Source: Flavobacteriaceae bacterium
GTDB taxonomy: Bacteria > Bacteroidota > Bacteroidia > Flavobacteriales > Flavobacteriaceae
Direction of reading: 5' to 3'
Assembly (NCBI GenBank): GCA_029247985.1
Contig: JAQWKF010000003.1
Coordinates: forward strand, 1 to 42,344
Length of the DNA: 42,344 nt
Part shown: in pieces, positions 32,966-40,964 of the stretch
Numbering within the stretch: the first letter of the stretch is position 1
How the letters are laid out: each line of letters begins with the position of its first letter
Program-made: the position numbers and the translations under genes
The notes under the pieces: generated by a model
What the model saw: only the letters and a program-made list of their open reading frames with translations
What the model was told of the DNA's origin: nothing
Database searches by the model: none

Positions 32966-34520
32966 CGCCTATTCATTCTTGCGAGATGCAATCCTATTGC
33001 TAGGATTAGTCCTTTTGGTCTCGCTGTATAGCAGCTGTCGAAAAGACTTTGACTTTCGACCAGTACAAAACAGTGAGTTGCGCTTTAGTCGTGATACTGT
33101 GTATTTGGACACGGTTTTTACCAATATTAGCTCTGCTACCTACACATTAAAGGTTTACAACAAGTCAGATGACCCGATCTCTATTCCTTCCATTTACCTA
33201 GAAAATGGCGCAGCATCTAATTTTAGACTTAATGTGGATGGCAGGAGTGGCAAATCATTCGATGCAGTGGAGCTATTACCAAAAGATAGTATGTATGTTT
33301 TTGTAGAAACAACAGCTGATATTGAGCAATTAACAAGTACTGACACCCAGTTTTTATACGAAGACAAAATTCACTTTTCAGATGTTGGTGCTGTTACGCT
33401 ATTGACACTTGTACAAGATGCCGTTTTTTTATATTCAGATAAGGACAGTCAAGGTATTAAAGAAAGCATTCCGATTGGAATAGACGATGTTGGAAATACG
33501 GTTGGGCTAGAAGGTTTCTATTTAGATGATACCGAATTGGTGTTTACCAATGAAAAGCCATATGTAATTTACGGCTATATGGGTGTACCATCTGGCAAGA
33601 CTGTGACTTTTGAAGCAGGTGCCCGTATACATTTTCACAAAAACTCTGGAATTATTGTCGCCAAGGATGCCACCATGATAGTCGACGGCACAGTGAGCAA
33701 CGATCCAGAAAAACTTGAAGGAGAGGTTGTTTTTGAAGGCGACAGGCTTGAACCACTTTATGACTTTATTCCGGGTCAATGGGGCGCCATTTGGCTTACG
33801 GCTGGAAGCACACAACATCAATTTAATCACGCCACAATCAAAAATGCATCTGTTGGTATATTGATGGACTTTAATGATGAAACCAATAGCCCTACCTTAA
33901 CATTAGAAAATACTCAAATTCACAACAGCGCTGCATTTAATCTTTGGGGGAAAACGGCACATATCTCTGCCGTAAACAGCGTTTTTGGAAATGCGGGGCA
34001 ATCCTCATTTGCCGGAACCATTGGAGGAAAATACAATTTTAAGCACTGTACGTTTGCAAATTATTGGAACAAAGGATTTAGATCCGTTCCTGCGGTATTA
34101 CTCAACGATTATGCTCAACTAGCAGATGGAAGCAACTTTATACAACCACTTACAGAAGCTACATTCGAAAACTGTATTATTGAAGGAAACCAGTTTGTTG
34201 AGTTCTATGTAGAACAAGAAGGCAGCGATGCGGTAAACTTTTATTTAAACCACACGGCCATACAGTTTGAATCTTCAAACACATCAATTATCAACAATCC
34301 ATTTTTTGACTGGGATAATAATTCCTATTACAATCAAATTATCCGCAACGGAACTCCCGCCTTTGTGCTAGCAGAAGACAACGACATGCGTATAAGCCAA
34401 GAGAGTGAATTTATACGAAAAGGAGATACAAGTGTGAATGTTCCTGTAGACTTAGCAGGAAAAGCACGAACATCACCACCCGATTTGGGTGCTTATCAAC
34501 ATGTAATTATAGAAGACTAA
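32955..34520 (+). CDS. Lipoprotein with right-handed beta-helix repeats
   Basis: The 521-residue protein starts at a TTG overlapping the cyclotransferase stop by 11 bases and has a lipoprotein signal ending SLYSSC (C28). An Ig-like first part (40-160) is followed by beta-helix coils (~200-440), seen as repeated short strands such as GARIHFHKNSGIIVAKDA, HATIKNASVGILMDF and ATFENCIIEGNQFVEF. The end has DLAGKARTSPPDLGAYQH, the common terminus of parallel beta-helix surface proteins in Bacteroidetes. It has no evident lyase residues; it could bind or process polysaccharide. Co-transcription with the cyclotransferase suggests a shared envelope role. Its stop overlaps glyA as CTAA. Confidence 0.82.
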   Translation: MKNNAYSFLRDAILLLGLVLLVSLYSSCRKDFDFRPVQNSELRFSRDTVYLDTVFTNISSATYTLKVYNKSDDPISIPSIYLENGAASNFRLNVDGRSGKSFDAVELLPKDSMYVFVETTADIEQLTSTDTQFLYEDKIHFSDVGAVTLLTLVQDAVFLYSDKDSQGIKESIPIGIDDVGNTVGLEGFYLDDTELVFTNEKPYVIYGYMGVPSGKTVTFEAGARIHFHKNSGIIVAKDATMIVDGTVSNDPEKLEGEVVFEGDRLEPLYDFIPGQWGAIWLTAGSTQHQFNHATIKNASVGILMDFNDETNSPTLTLENTQIHNSAAFNLWGKTAHISAVNSVFGNAGQSSFAGTIGGKYNFKHCTFANYWNKGFRSVPAVLLNDYAQLADGSNFIQPLTEATFENCIIEGNQFVEFYVEQEGSDAVNFYLNHTAIQFESSNTSIINNPFFDWDNNSYYNQIIRNGTPAFVLAEDNDMRISQESEFIRKGDTSVNVPVDLAGKARTSPPDLGAYQHVIIED

Positions 34521-35797
34521 GCGTTGAAGAGTGGACGATGTGCCATCATCTTGTGCACTTGCGCAGCAACCCCTTCAATTACTTTTTCATTTTCAGGCTT
34601 CTGAATAACCTCATCAATAAGCGAAACGATAGGCTCCATGTCCGAGGGGTTTAGTCCTCGTGTTGTAATGGCAGCTGTACCGAAGCGTATTCCAGAAGTA
34701 ACAAATGGCGATTTGTCATCAAAGGGAACCATATTCTTATTCGCGGTAATCTCGGCTTTTACGAGGGCTTGCTCTGCTTGTTTTCCAGATATGTTTTTGT
34801 TGCGCAAGTCAACCAACATCATATGATTGTCCGTGCCTCCAGAAATAAGGTCGTATCCCCTATCCACAAAGGCTTTGGCCATGGCTTGAGCATTTTCGCG
34901 CACACGTAACATGTATTGTAAAAAGTCATCTGTAAGTGCTTCACCAAAAGCAATGGCTTTTGCACCAACAACGTGCTCGAGTGGACCACCTTGATTTCCA
35001 GGAAAGACGGCCATATCCAACAAAGAAGACATCATGCGCAAGTTCCCATTTTTAAATTTTAATCCAAATGGATTTTCAAAGTCCTGCCCCATCATCATCA
35101 AGCCACCACGAGGACCACGAAGGGTTTTGTGTGTTGTAGTAGTAACAATATGACAATGCGGTAACGGATCGTTTAAGATGCCTTTGGCTATCAATCCAGA
35201 AGGGTGTGAAATGTCAGCCAAAAGAAAGGCACCAACACTGTCGGCAATTGCTCTAAAGCGCTTAAAATCAATGTCACGAGAGTATGCAGATGCACCTGCA
35301 ATGATCATATTGGGTTTTTCTCTTGCTGCAATTTCTTCAATTACATCATAATCCAAGCGACCTGTTTCCTTATCTACCCCGTAAAAGACAGCGTTGTATA
35401 GACGACCTGAAAAATTTACAGGAGAACCGTGGGTAAGGTGACCTCCATGAGACAAATCAAAGCCCATAATTTTGTCACCAGGCTTGATAAAGGCATGGTA
35501 AACAGCTGTATTGGCCTGCGAGCCAGAGTGCGGCTGCACATTGGCATAAGCGGCACCAAACAAAGCTTTTGCTCTATCAATAGCAATGGTTTCTATTTCA
35601 TCAACCACTTCACAACCGCCGTAGTATCGCTTACCAGGATAACCTTCGGCATATTTGTTAGTGAGGATGGAGCCTGTGGCTTCCATAACTTGTGGGCTGG
35701 TGAAGTTTTCAGAAGCAATTAGTTCAACTCCGCCTATTTGGCGTGCTCTTTCTGCTTCGATTAACTCAAAAATCTGTTCGTCGCGTTGGATTTTCAT
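34517..35797 (-). CDS. glyA: Serine hydroxymethyltransferase
   Basis: The 426-residue PLP enzyme interconverts serine and glycine, loading one-carbon units on tetrahydrofolate. Family blocks are all present: LIASENFTSPQVMEATGS, TNKYAEGYPGKRYYGGCE, GSQANTAVY, the PLP Lys in TTTTHKTLRGPRGG, and NQGGPLEH. The start at 35797 (MKIQRDEQIF) matches the family; the ATG-less extension to 35836 passes through the promoter. A TATTTTTG box lies 17 bases upstream. It ends convergently with the beta-helix gene, sharing CTAA. Confidence 0.97.
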   Translation of the reverse strand: MKIQRDEQIFELIEAERARQIGGVELIASENFTSPQVMEATGSILTNKYAEGYPGKRYYGGCEVVDEIETIAIDRAKALFGAAYANVQPHSGSQANTAVYHAFIKPGDKIMGFDLSHGGHLTHGSPVNFSGRLYNAVFYGVDKETGRLDYDVIEEIAAREKPNMIIAGASAYSRDIDFKRFRAIADSVGAFLLADISHPSGLIAKGILNDPLPHCHIVTTTTHKTLRGPRGGLMMMGQDFENPFGLKFKNGNLRMMSSLLDMAVFPGNQGGPLEHVVGAKAIAFGEALTDDFLQYMLRVRENAQAMAKAFVDRGYDLISGGTDNHMMLVDLRNKNISGKQAEQALVKAEITANKNMVPFDDKSPFVTSGIRFGTAAITTRGLNPSDMEPIVSLIDEVIQKPENEKVIEGVAAQVHKMMAHRPLFNA

Positions 35798-35814
35798 AGC
35801 ATAATTTATATCGC

Positions 35815-35822
35815 CAAAAATA
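35815..35822 (-). promoter_or_regulatory. -7 promoter box TATTTTTG for glyA
   Basis: Exact TAnnTTTG match on the minus strand, 17 bases before the glyA ATG at 35797. Confidence 0.45.
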
Positions 35823-35894
35823 ACAATAGCTGACACAATTCACATTATAAAAAAAAGCATTTATTAAAAACAAATGAACATCGCTATTATGTTA

Positions 35895-35902
35895 TACTTT
35901 TG
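35895..35902 (+). promoter_or_regulatory. -7 promoter box TACTTTTG for smpB
   Basis: Exact TAnnTTTG match, followed by CAGC and the ATG at 35907, a gap of 4 bases. Confidence 0.5.
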
Positions 35903-35906
35903 CAGC

Positions 35907-36368
35907 ATGCAGCAGCAGGTCAACATAAAGAATAAACGTGCGCGTTTTGAGTACGAACTGATGGATCAGTATACTGCTGGCATTGTGCTAACAGGTACAG
36001 AAATCAAGTCTATTCGTGCGGGTAAGGCTTCTATTGCCGAAAGTTTCTGTAGTTTCAGCGAACAAGGCGAGTTGTTTCTTATCAATATGCATATAGAAGA
36101 ATACAGCCATGGTGGTTACGTAAATCACAAGACCAAAGGAGATCGGAAATTGCTATTGCAAAAAAAAGAAATAAAAAAACTGCTCAAAGAAGTTCAAAAC
36201 GTAGGGCTTACCATTGTGCCGTTGCAGGTTTTTATCACAGATAAAGGCTGGGCAAAGGTTCTTATTGCGCTTGCAAAGGGTAAGAAAATACACGATAAGC
36301 GGGAAACCATCAAGGACAGGGAAAACAAACGCCAACTTGATCGCGTTAAAAAAGGATTTCGTCGCTAA
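35907..36368 (+). CDS. smpB: SsrA-binding protein SmpB
   Basis: The 153-residue protein binds tmRNA and stalled ribosomes for trans-translation. The OB-fold core has NKRARFEYELMDQYTAGIVL, GTEIKSIRAGKASIAES and the conserved HIEEYSHGGYVNHKTKGDRK block. The C-terminal basic tail (KGKKIHDKRETIKDRENKR) that reads the mRNA channel is complete. The upstream frame to 35874 contains the promoter box, so the ATG at 35907 is chosen. No tmRNA gene was found in the window. Its TAA overlaps the convergent pcm stop as CTAA. Confidence 0.96.
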   Translation: MQQQVNIKNKRARFEYELMDQYTAGIVLTGTEIKSIRAGKASIAESFCSFSEQGELFLINMHIEEYSHGGYVNHKTKGDRKLLLQKKEIKKLLKEVQNVGLTIVPLQVFITDKGWAKVLIALAKGKKIHDKRETIKDRENKRQLDRVKKGFRR

Positions 36369-37009
36369 TTTTTATCTCCTAACAAAGGGACAAATCTAAA
36401 ATCACCAAGTACCAATTGTTCAAAATCAGCATCCGAGGTACGTGTAATGACAGTCATCTTTTGATTTTTTTCCCCAACAGGAATAACCATTTTGCCCCCA
36501 ATAGACAATTGTGCCAATAAGGCTTCGGGGATAAATGGAGCGCCTGCTGTTACAATAATTCTATCAAAAGGTGCTTTTTCAGCAAACCCTTTGTAACCAT
36601 CTCCAAAAATGAGTTTCTTGGCCTTAAACCCAAGTGCAGGAAGTCTTTTTAGACTTGTACGAAACAGTTCGTGCTGCCGCTCAATAGAATAAACCTCTGC
36701 CCCCATATGACACAATACAGCTGTTTGATATCCTGAGCCCGTGCCAATCTCCAATACTTTAGTGCCCGGTGAAACTATGAGTTGCTGGCTTTGAAAGGCT
36801 ACAGTGTAAGGCTGTGATATGGTTTGGTCAGCACCTATAGGAAATGCCTTATCTTGATAGGCGTGGTCTTCAAAACTACTGTCCATAAACAAGTGGCGAG
36901 GTATGTCGCCAATGGCTTTTAAAACAGCCTTATCGTTGATCCCCTTGTCTTTTAATATATCAACCAACTGACGACGTCTTCCTTGGTGTTTGGTCGTATC
37001 TTCCCTCAT
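36365..37009 (-). CDS. pcm: Protein-L-isoaspartate O-methyltransferase
   Basis: The 214-residue protein methylates isoaspartyl residues in aged proteins using S-adenosylmethionine, starting their repair. It has the PIMT segment AFPIGADQTISQPYTVAF, SAM-binding motif I VLEIGTGSGYQTAVL (from residue 85) and FDRIIVTAGAPFIPEAL. Length is normal. It is monocistronic, convergent with smpB and divergent from the Gfo/Idh gene, with both promoters packed into 59 bases. Confidence 0.95.
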   Translation of the reverse strand: MREDTTKHQGRRRQLVDILKDKGINDKAVLKAIGDIPRHLFMDSSFEDHAYQDKAFPIGADQTISQPYTVAFQSQQLIVSPGTKVLEIGTGSGYQTAVLCHMGAEVYSIERQHELFRTSLKRLPALGFKAKKLIFGDGYKGFAEKAPFDRIIVTAGAPFIPEALLAQLSIGGKMVIPVGEKNQKMTVITRTSDADFEQLVLGDFRFVPLLGDKN

Positions 37010-37014
37010 ATCTT

Positions 37015-37022
37015 CAAAAATA
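37015..37022 (-). promoter_or_regulatory. -7 promoter box TATTTTTG for pcm
   Basis: Exact TAnnTTTG match on the minus strand, with 5 bases (AAGAT) before the ATG at 37009. Confidence 0.5.
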
Positions 37023-37056
37023 CAAAATCATACGGCTAGCCACCGCCTAAACTTAT

Positions 37057-37064
37057 TACATTTG
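37057..37064 (+). promoter_or_regulatory. -7 promoter box TACATTTG for the Gfo/Idh operon
   Basis: Exact TAnnTTTG match, followed by TAGA and the ATG at 37069, a gap of 4 bases. Confidence 0.5.
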
Positions 37065-37068
37065 TAGA

Positions 37069-38052
37069 ATGAGCAAAACATTAAAAGCAGGAGTGCTTGG
37101 TGCAGGCCACTTGGGAAAAATACACCTTAGACTATTGAACCAGTCAGACAAATTTGATTTAGTAGGTTTTTACGACCCTAGTCCAGACGTTCGTGAAAAA
37201 ATATCAGATGAATACGGCTTTAAAGCCTTTGACTCTGAGGAAGATTTGATTGCTGCTGTTGAGGTAGTAGATATCGTTACTCCTACCCTATACCACCACA
37301 AATTGGCAAAAAAAGCCATCGAAATGGGAAAGCACGTCTTTCTGGAAAAGCCCATAACACAAACAGTAGACGAAGCAAATGAGTTAATAGAGCTTGCTAA
37401 AAAACACCAGGTGCTGGGGCAAGTGGGGCATGTGGAGCGATTTAATCCTGCTTTTTTAGCTGTCAAGGATGATATCAATGACAGTATGTTTATTGAAACT
37501 CACCGATTAGCAGAATTCAATCCAAGAGGTACCGATGTGCCAGTTGTTTTGGATTTGATGATACACGATATCGATACGGTATTGAGTTTGGTGGATTCGC
37601 AAGTGTCTGCTATTTCAGCTAGTGGTGTTGCCATCATCAGTGAAACACCAGATATTGCAAATGCAAGAATTGAGTTTGAAAACGGATGTGTTGCTAACCT
37701 AACAGCCAGCAGAATATCACTTAAAAACATGCGTAAGGCTCGCTTTTTCCAAAAAGATGCCTACATCTCTGTAGATTATTTTAGCAAAAGTGCTGAAGTA
37801 GTTAAAATGGAGAACGCGCCCGAAGACGTTGGAGATTTTGATATGGTATTGGAAAACGCACAAGGCAAGAAAAAGCGTGTCTTTTTTGACAACCCTAAAA
37901 TACCAGAAGTCAATGCCATCTTAATGGAATTGGAATGCTTTGCCGATGCCATACTAAACAATACAGCAGTTATCGTACCGCTTGAACAGGGTAAAAATGC
38001 CCTTGACGTCGCCCTACAAATAACAGCCCTTGTTGAAAAGTCATCTGCATGA
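37069..38052 (+). CDS. Gfo/Idh/MocA-family oxidoreductase
   Basis: The 327-residue protein has the N-terminal Rossmann fold (AGVLGAGHLGKIHLRLL), the family motif HVFLEKPITQTVDEA with its conserved Lys, GQVGHVERFNPAF at the domain boundary, and the C-terminal alpha/beta domain with LDLMIHDIDTVLSLV supplying the catalytic-region His. Such enzymes oxidise or reduce sugars, inositols or amino-sugar nucleotides with NAD(P). Which substrate applies here is not evident, but the gene often sits with the YggS-type gene in flavobacteria. It heads a four-gene operon; the next gene starts with an ATGA overlap. Confidence 0.9.
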   Translation: MSKTLKAGVLGAGHLGKIHLRLLNQSDKFDLVGFYDPSPDVREKISDEYGFKAFDSEEDLIAAVEVVDIVTPTLYHHKLAKKAIEMGKHVFLEKPITQTVDEANELIELAKKHQVLGQVGHVERFNPAFLAVKDDINDSMFIETHRLAEFNPRGTDVPVVLDLMIHDIDTVLSLVDSQVSAISASGVAIISETPDIANARIEFENGCVANLTASRISLKNMRKARFFQKDAYISVDYFSKSAEVVKMENAPEDVGDFDMVLENAQGKKKRVFFDNPKIPEVNAILMELECFADAILNNTAVIVPLEQGKNALDVALQITALVEKSSA

Positions 38053-38690
38053 TTGTAGCCAACCTAAAACAAATAAAAAGTGATGTACCAGCTGCAGTAA
38101 CCGTTGTGGCAGTATCCAAAACAAAACCAGTTGATGCCATCCAACAGGCTTATAATGCTGGGCATTTGGACTTTGGGGAGAACAAGGTGCAAGAGCTTTG
38201 TCAAAAACAGGAAACACTCCCTAAGGATATACGCTGGCACATGATTGGTCACCTTCAAAGAAATAAGGTTAAATATATTGCGCCCTTTGTACACCTCATT
38301 CACGGAGTAGACAGCGAGAGACTGCTCAATGAAATCAATAAGCAAGGTGCCAAAAATAACCGTATTATTGATGTGCTGCTCCAAATTCACATTGCAGAAG
38401 AATCTACCAAGTTTGGTTTTTCGTATGAAGAAGCTGAAGCAATACTTTCGAAAGCAAATGCCTTTGAAAATGTGCGCATTACAGGGTTAATGGGTATGGC
38501 CAGCTATACCGACAACAACGGACAACTCACATCAGAATTTAGTGGACTTCAAGACTTCTATATCAAATTAAAGGAATCAAATAATTGGACTACTCTATCG
38601 ATGGGCATGAGTAATGATTACAAACTTGCTGTAAGCCTAGGAAGTACTATGATACGTGTGGGCAGTCTAATCTTTGGAAGTAGAAATTAA
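38049..38690 (+). CDS. yggS: YggS/PLPBP-family pyridoxal phosphate homeostasis protein
   Basis: The 213-residue protein is a single TIM-barrel related to the alanine racemase N-terminal domain. PLP-binding Lys is in VAVSKTKPVDAI, with DFGENKVQE, WHMIGHLQRNKVKYI, TGLMGMASY and LSMGMSNDYKLAVSLGSTMIRVGS completing the family blocks. It buffers free PLP and affects amino-acid balance; no enzyme activity is established. The ATG overlaps the previous stop (ATGA) and the next gene starts 5 bases after its own stop, so it is in the middle of an operon. Confidence 0.95.
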   Translation: MIVANLKQIKSDVPAAVTVVAVSKTKPVDAIQQAYNAGHLDFGENKVQELCQKQETLPKDIRWHMIGHLQRNKVKYIAPFVHLIHGVDSERLLNEINKQGAKNNRIIDVLLQIHIAEESTKFGFSYEEAEAILSKANAFENVRITGLMGMASYTDNNGQLTSEFSGLQDFYIKLKESNNWTTLSMGMSNDYKLAVSLGSTMIRVGSLIFGSRN

Positions 38691-38695
38691 GAGTT

Positions 38696-40069
38696 ATGTA
38701 TGCAGTTGTCGACGTCGAAACTACAGGTGGAAAATATAACGAAGAGGGCATTACAGAAATTGCCATTTTTAAGTTTGATGGTAATAAAATTGTAGATCAG
38801 TTTATCAGCCTGGTCAATCCTGAACGGCCCATTCAACCTTTTGTAGTACAGCTCACGGGCATTAACGAAAAAATGCTGCGGAATGCACCAAAATTCTACG
38901 AAATAGCAAAGCGTATTATCGAAATAACGGAAGATTGCACCTTAGTCGCACACAATGCTAGCTTTGACTACAGAATGCTTTGTACCGAATTTAACAGGTT
39001 GGGGTTTGTCTTTGAGCGTCCTGCCCTATGCACTGTTGCCTTATCAAAAAAACTCATTCCCGAACAAGCGTCCTACAAATTGGGAAAACTCGTAAGGGCA
39101 TTGGGTATTCCACTTAGCGATAGACATCGTGCCGCAGGAGATGCACGCGCAACAGTAAAACTGCTGAAACTATTGTTAGACAAAGACAGTAAGAAAACTA
39201 TTGTTAAAGAAGTACTTCGAACAAAAGACCAAGACAAGGTAGCACGTAAGTTCCAAGCCCTAATGGAACAAGTCAAACCTGTTACGGGAGTTTATTATTT
39301 GCATAACCAAAAGGGAGATGTAATTTATATTGGCAAAAGTCTCAATATGCGCAAGCGTGTTAACCAACACTTTACTGGTAAGAGCAGAAAGGCATTAAAA
39401 ATACAGCTTGAAACACATAGCGTAAGTACTGAAGAAACAGGGAGCGAACTGATTGCTCTACTAAAAGAAATAGACGAGATTCAGCTGCACAAACCCAAGC
39501 ACAACAGGGTACACAAGAATGATCGTATTCGATTTGGCTTACAGGAGGCAGTGAACAGTAATGGGTATCGTCTGTTGCGTATTGTTCATGCAGAGGATGG
39601 AACAAATTACATTACGACCTTTAAGAATCTAAGTAATGCAAGAAAAACACTCTATTTCTTTGCACACAAATACACACTTTGCTTAAAATATGTTGGGCTT
39701 GAATCGCCCAAGGAAGCATGCTCAGATGTTGAGATCAACAAATGTTTAGGTGCCTGTGCAGAAAGGGAAGCTGTCGAGCTCTATAATAAGCGTGTGCAGA
39801 ATTGTATTGATCAGCTGCGCTTTTCCTCCCCTAATTTATTGATAGTAGACAAGGGACGTAGTCATGATGAGCGAAGTATTGTGCTTATACAAAATACTGA
39901 ATATAAAGGATTTGGATATGCTGATTTAAATTATCAAATCAATAATTTGGATATGGTGAAAAATCTCATTACACCCATGAAAAATTCACGAGCTGCACGT
40001 CATATACTGCAATCGTTTATTAGAAAAAACAAAGTAAAACAAGTGATTGATTTAAATGAAAAAGCATAA
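38696..40069 (+). CDS. DEDDh exonuclease fused to UvrC-like GIY-YIG nuclease
   Basis: The 457-residue protein joins two nucleases. Residues 1-165 form a DnaQ-like 3'-5' exonuclease with D6 and E8 (DVETTGG), D91 (HNASFDYRM), H144 and D149 (HRAAGDARAT). Residues 195-285 form the GIY-YIG domain of UvrC/Cho: GVYY at 198, YIGKSLNMRKR at 211-221 with R219, and catalytic E251 in GSELIALLKE. The following part has four cysteines, C329-x12-C342-x7-C350-x3-C354, the spacing of the UvrC iron-sulfur site. The UvrC RNase H and HhH domains are missing. Such fusions are known in several phyla; a repair role with UvrA is plausible. Its end overlaps miaA by 14 bases. Confidence 0.92.
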   Translation: MYAVVDVETTGGKYNEEGITEIAIFKFDGNKIVDQFISLVNPERPIQPFVVQLTGINEKMLRNAPKFYEIAKRIIEITEDCTLVAHNASFDYRMLCTEFNRLGFVFERPALCTVALSKKLIPEQASYKLGKLVRALGIPLSDRHRAAGDARATVKLLKLLLDKDSKKTIVKEVLRTKDQDKVARKFQALMEQVKPVTGVYYLHNQKGDVIYIGKSLNMRKRVNQHFTGKSRKALKIQLETHSVSTEETGSELIALLKEIDEIQLHKPKHNRVHKNDRIRFGLQEAVNSNGYRLLRIVHAEDGTNYITTFKNLSNARKTLYFFAHKYTLCLKYVGLESPKEACSDVEINKCLGACAEREAVELYNKRVQNCIDQLRFSSPNLLIVDKGRSHDERSIVLIQNTEYKGFGYADLNYQINNLDMVKNLITPMKNSRAARHILQSFIRKNKVKQVIDLNEKA

Positions 40070-40964
40070 GCTTATTGTTATTTCAGGACCTACTGCTGTG
40101 GGTAAAACTTCGTTTGCAGTTGCCTTAGCCAAGCTATTTAACTGCCCTATATTATCCAGTGATGCCAGGCAGTTTTACAAAGAAATGTGCATCGGCACAG
40201 CCGTACCATCAAAAGCGGAACAGCAAGGCGTCATACACGATTTTGTTCAGCATATAAGTATTCACGATTCTTACAGTGTTGGTGATTTTGAAAAAGACGC
40301 CCTATCCTTGCTAAAAAAATACCACAAAAAGCATACTGTTGTGATTATGGTTGGTGGTTCTAACCTGTACAACGATGCCATAATGCATGGGCTAGACACA
40401 TTTCCAGAAGTACCTGAGGAAATAAAAGACCATTGGCAATTAGCATACGAGAAAAAGGGGCTAACGTTTTTACAGCAAGAGCTTAACAAATTGGATCCCG
40501 ATTATTTTCAAACTGTTGATCTAAATAATCACGTGCGATTATTACGCGCCTTGCACATATGCACGGTTGCGGGCAAGCCCTACTCCACTTTCTTAGGGCA
40601 AAACAAAAAACAAAGAGACTTTGACAGCATGAGCATTGAGATTTGTATGCCCAGAAAACAACTGTACGATAACATCAATAAGCGTGTTGACATCATGATT
40701 GATAAGGGCTTGGTTGCCGAAGCCAAATCACTTTATCCATACAAACACCTCAATGCCCTGCAAACAGTTGGCTACAGAGAGTTATTTCGATATTTTGAGG
40801 AAAAACAACGCTTAGCAGAAGCTATAGAAGATATCAAAACCAACACCAGAAGATTTGCAAAGCGACAACTCACATGGCTTAGAAACCATCCTTGTACGCA
40901 TAAGCTTTCTTATGATACTGCAGTAAATGCAGCGTTGATTAGTCAACTAGGACTGGAAATATAA
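40056..40964 (+). CDS. miaA: tRNA dimethylallyltransferase
   Basis: The 302-residue enzyme transfers the dimethylallyl group to N6 of A37 in tRNAs reading UNN codons. It has the P-loop ISGPTAVGKTSFAVALA (residue 10 on), SSDARQFYKEMCIGTAVPS with the catalytic Asp, HDFVQHISIHDSYSVGDFE, VIMVGGSNLYNDAI and the C-terminal ALQTVGYRELFRYFE and TRRFAKRQLTWLRN blocks. The normal DSRQ is here DARQ, a common variant. Length is normal. It is the last gene in the operon from 37069 and its end overlaps convergent purC by 18 bases. Confidence 0.96.
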   Translation: MKKHKLIVISGPTAVGKTSFAVALAKLFNCPILSSDARQFYKEMCIGTAVPSKAEQQGVIHDFVQHISIHDSYSVGDFEKDALSLLKKYHKKHTVVIMVGGSNLYNDAIMHGLDTFPEVPEEIKDHWQLAYEKKGLTFLQQELNKLDPDYFQTVDLNNHVRLLRALHICTVAGKPYSTFLGQNKKQRDFDSMSIEICMPRKQLYDNINKRVDIMIDKGLVAEAKSLYPYKHLNALQTVGYRELFRYFEEKQRLAEAIEDIKTNTRRFAKRQLTWLRNHPCTHKLSYDTAVNAALISQLGLEI

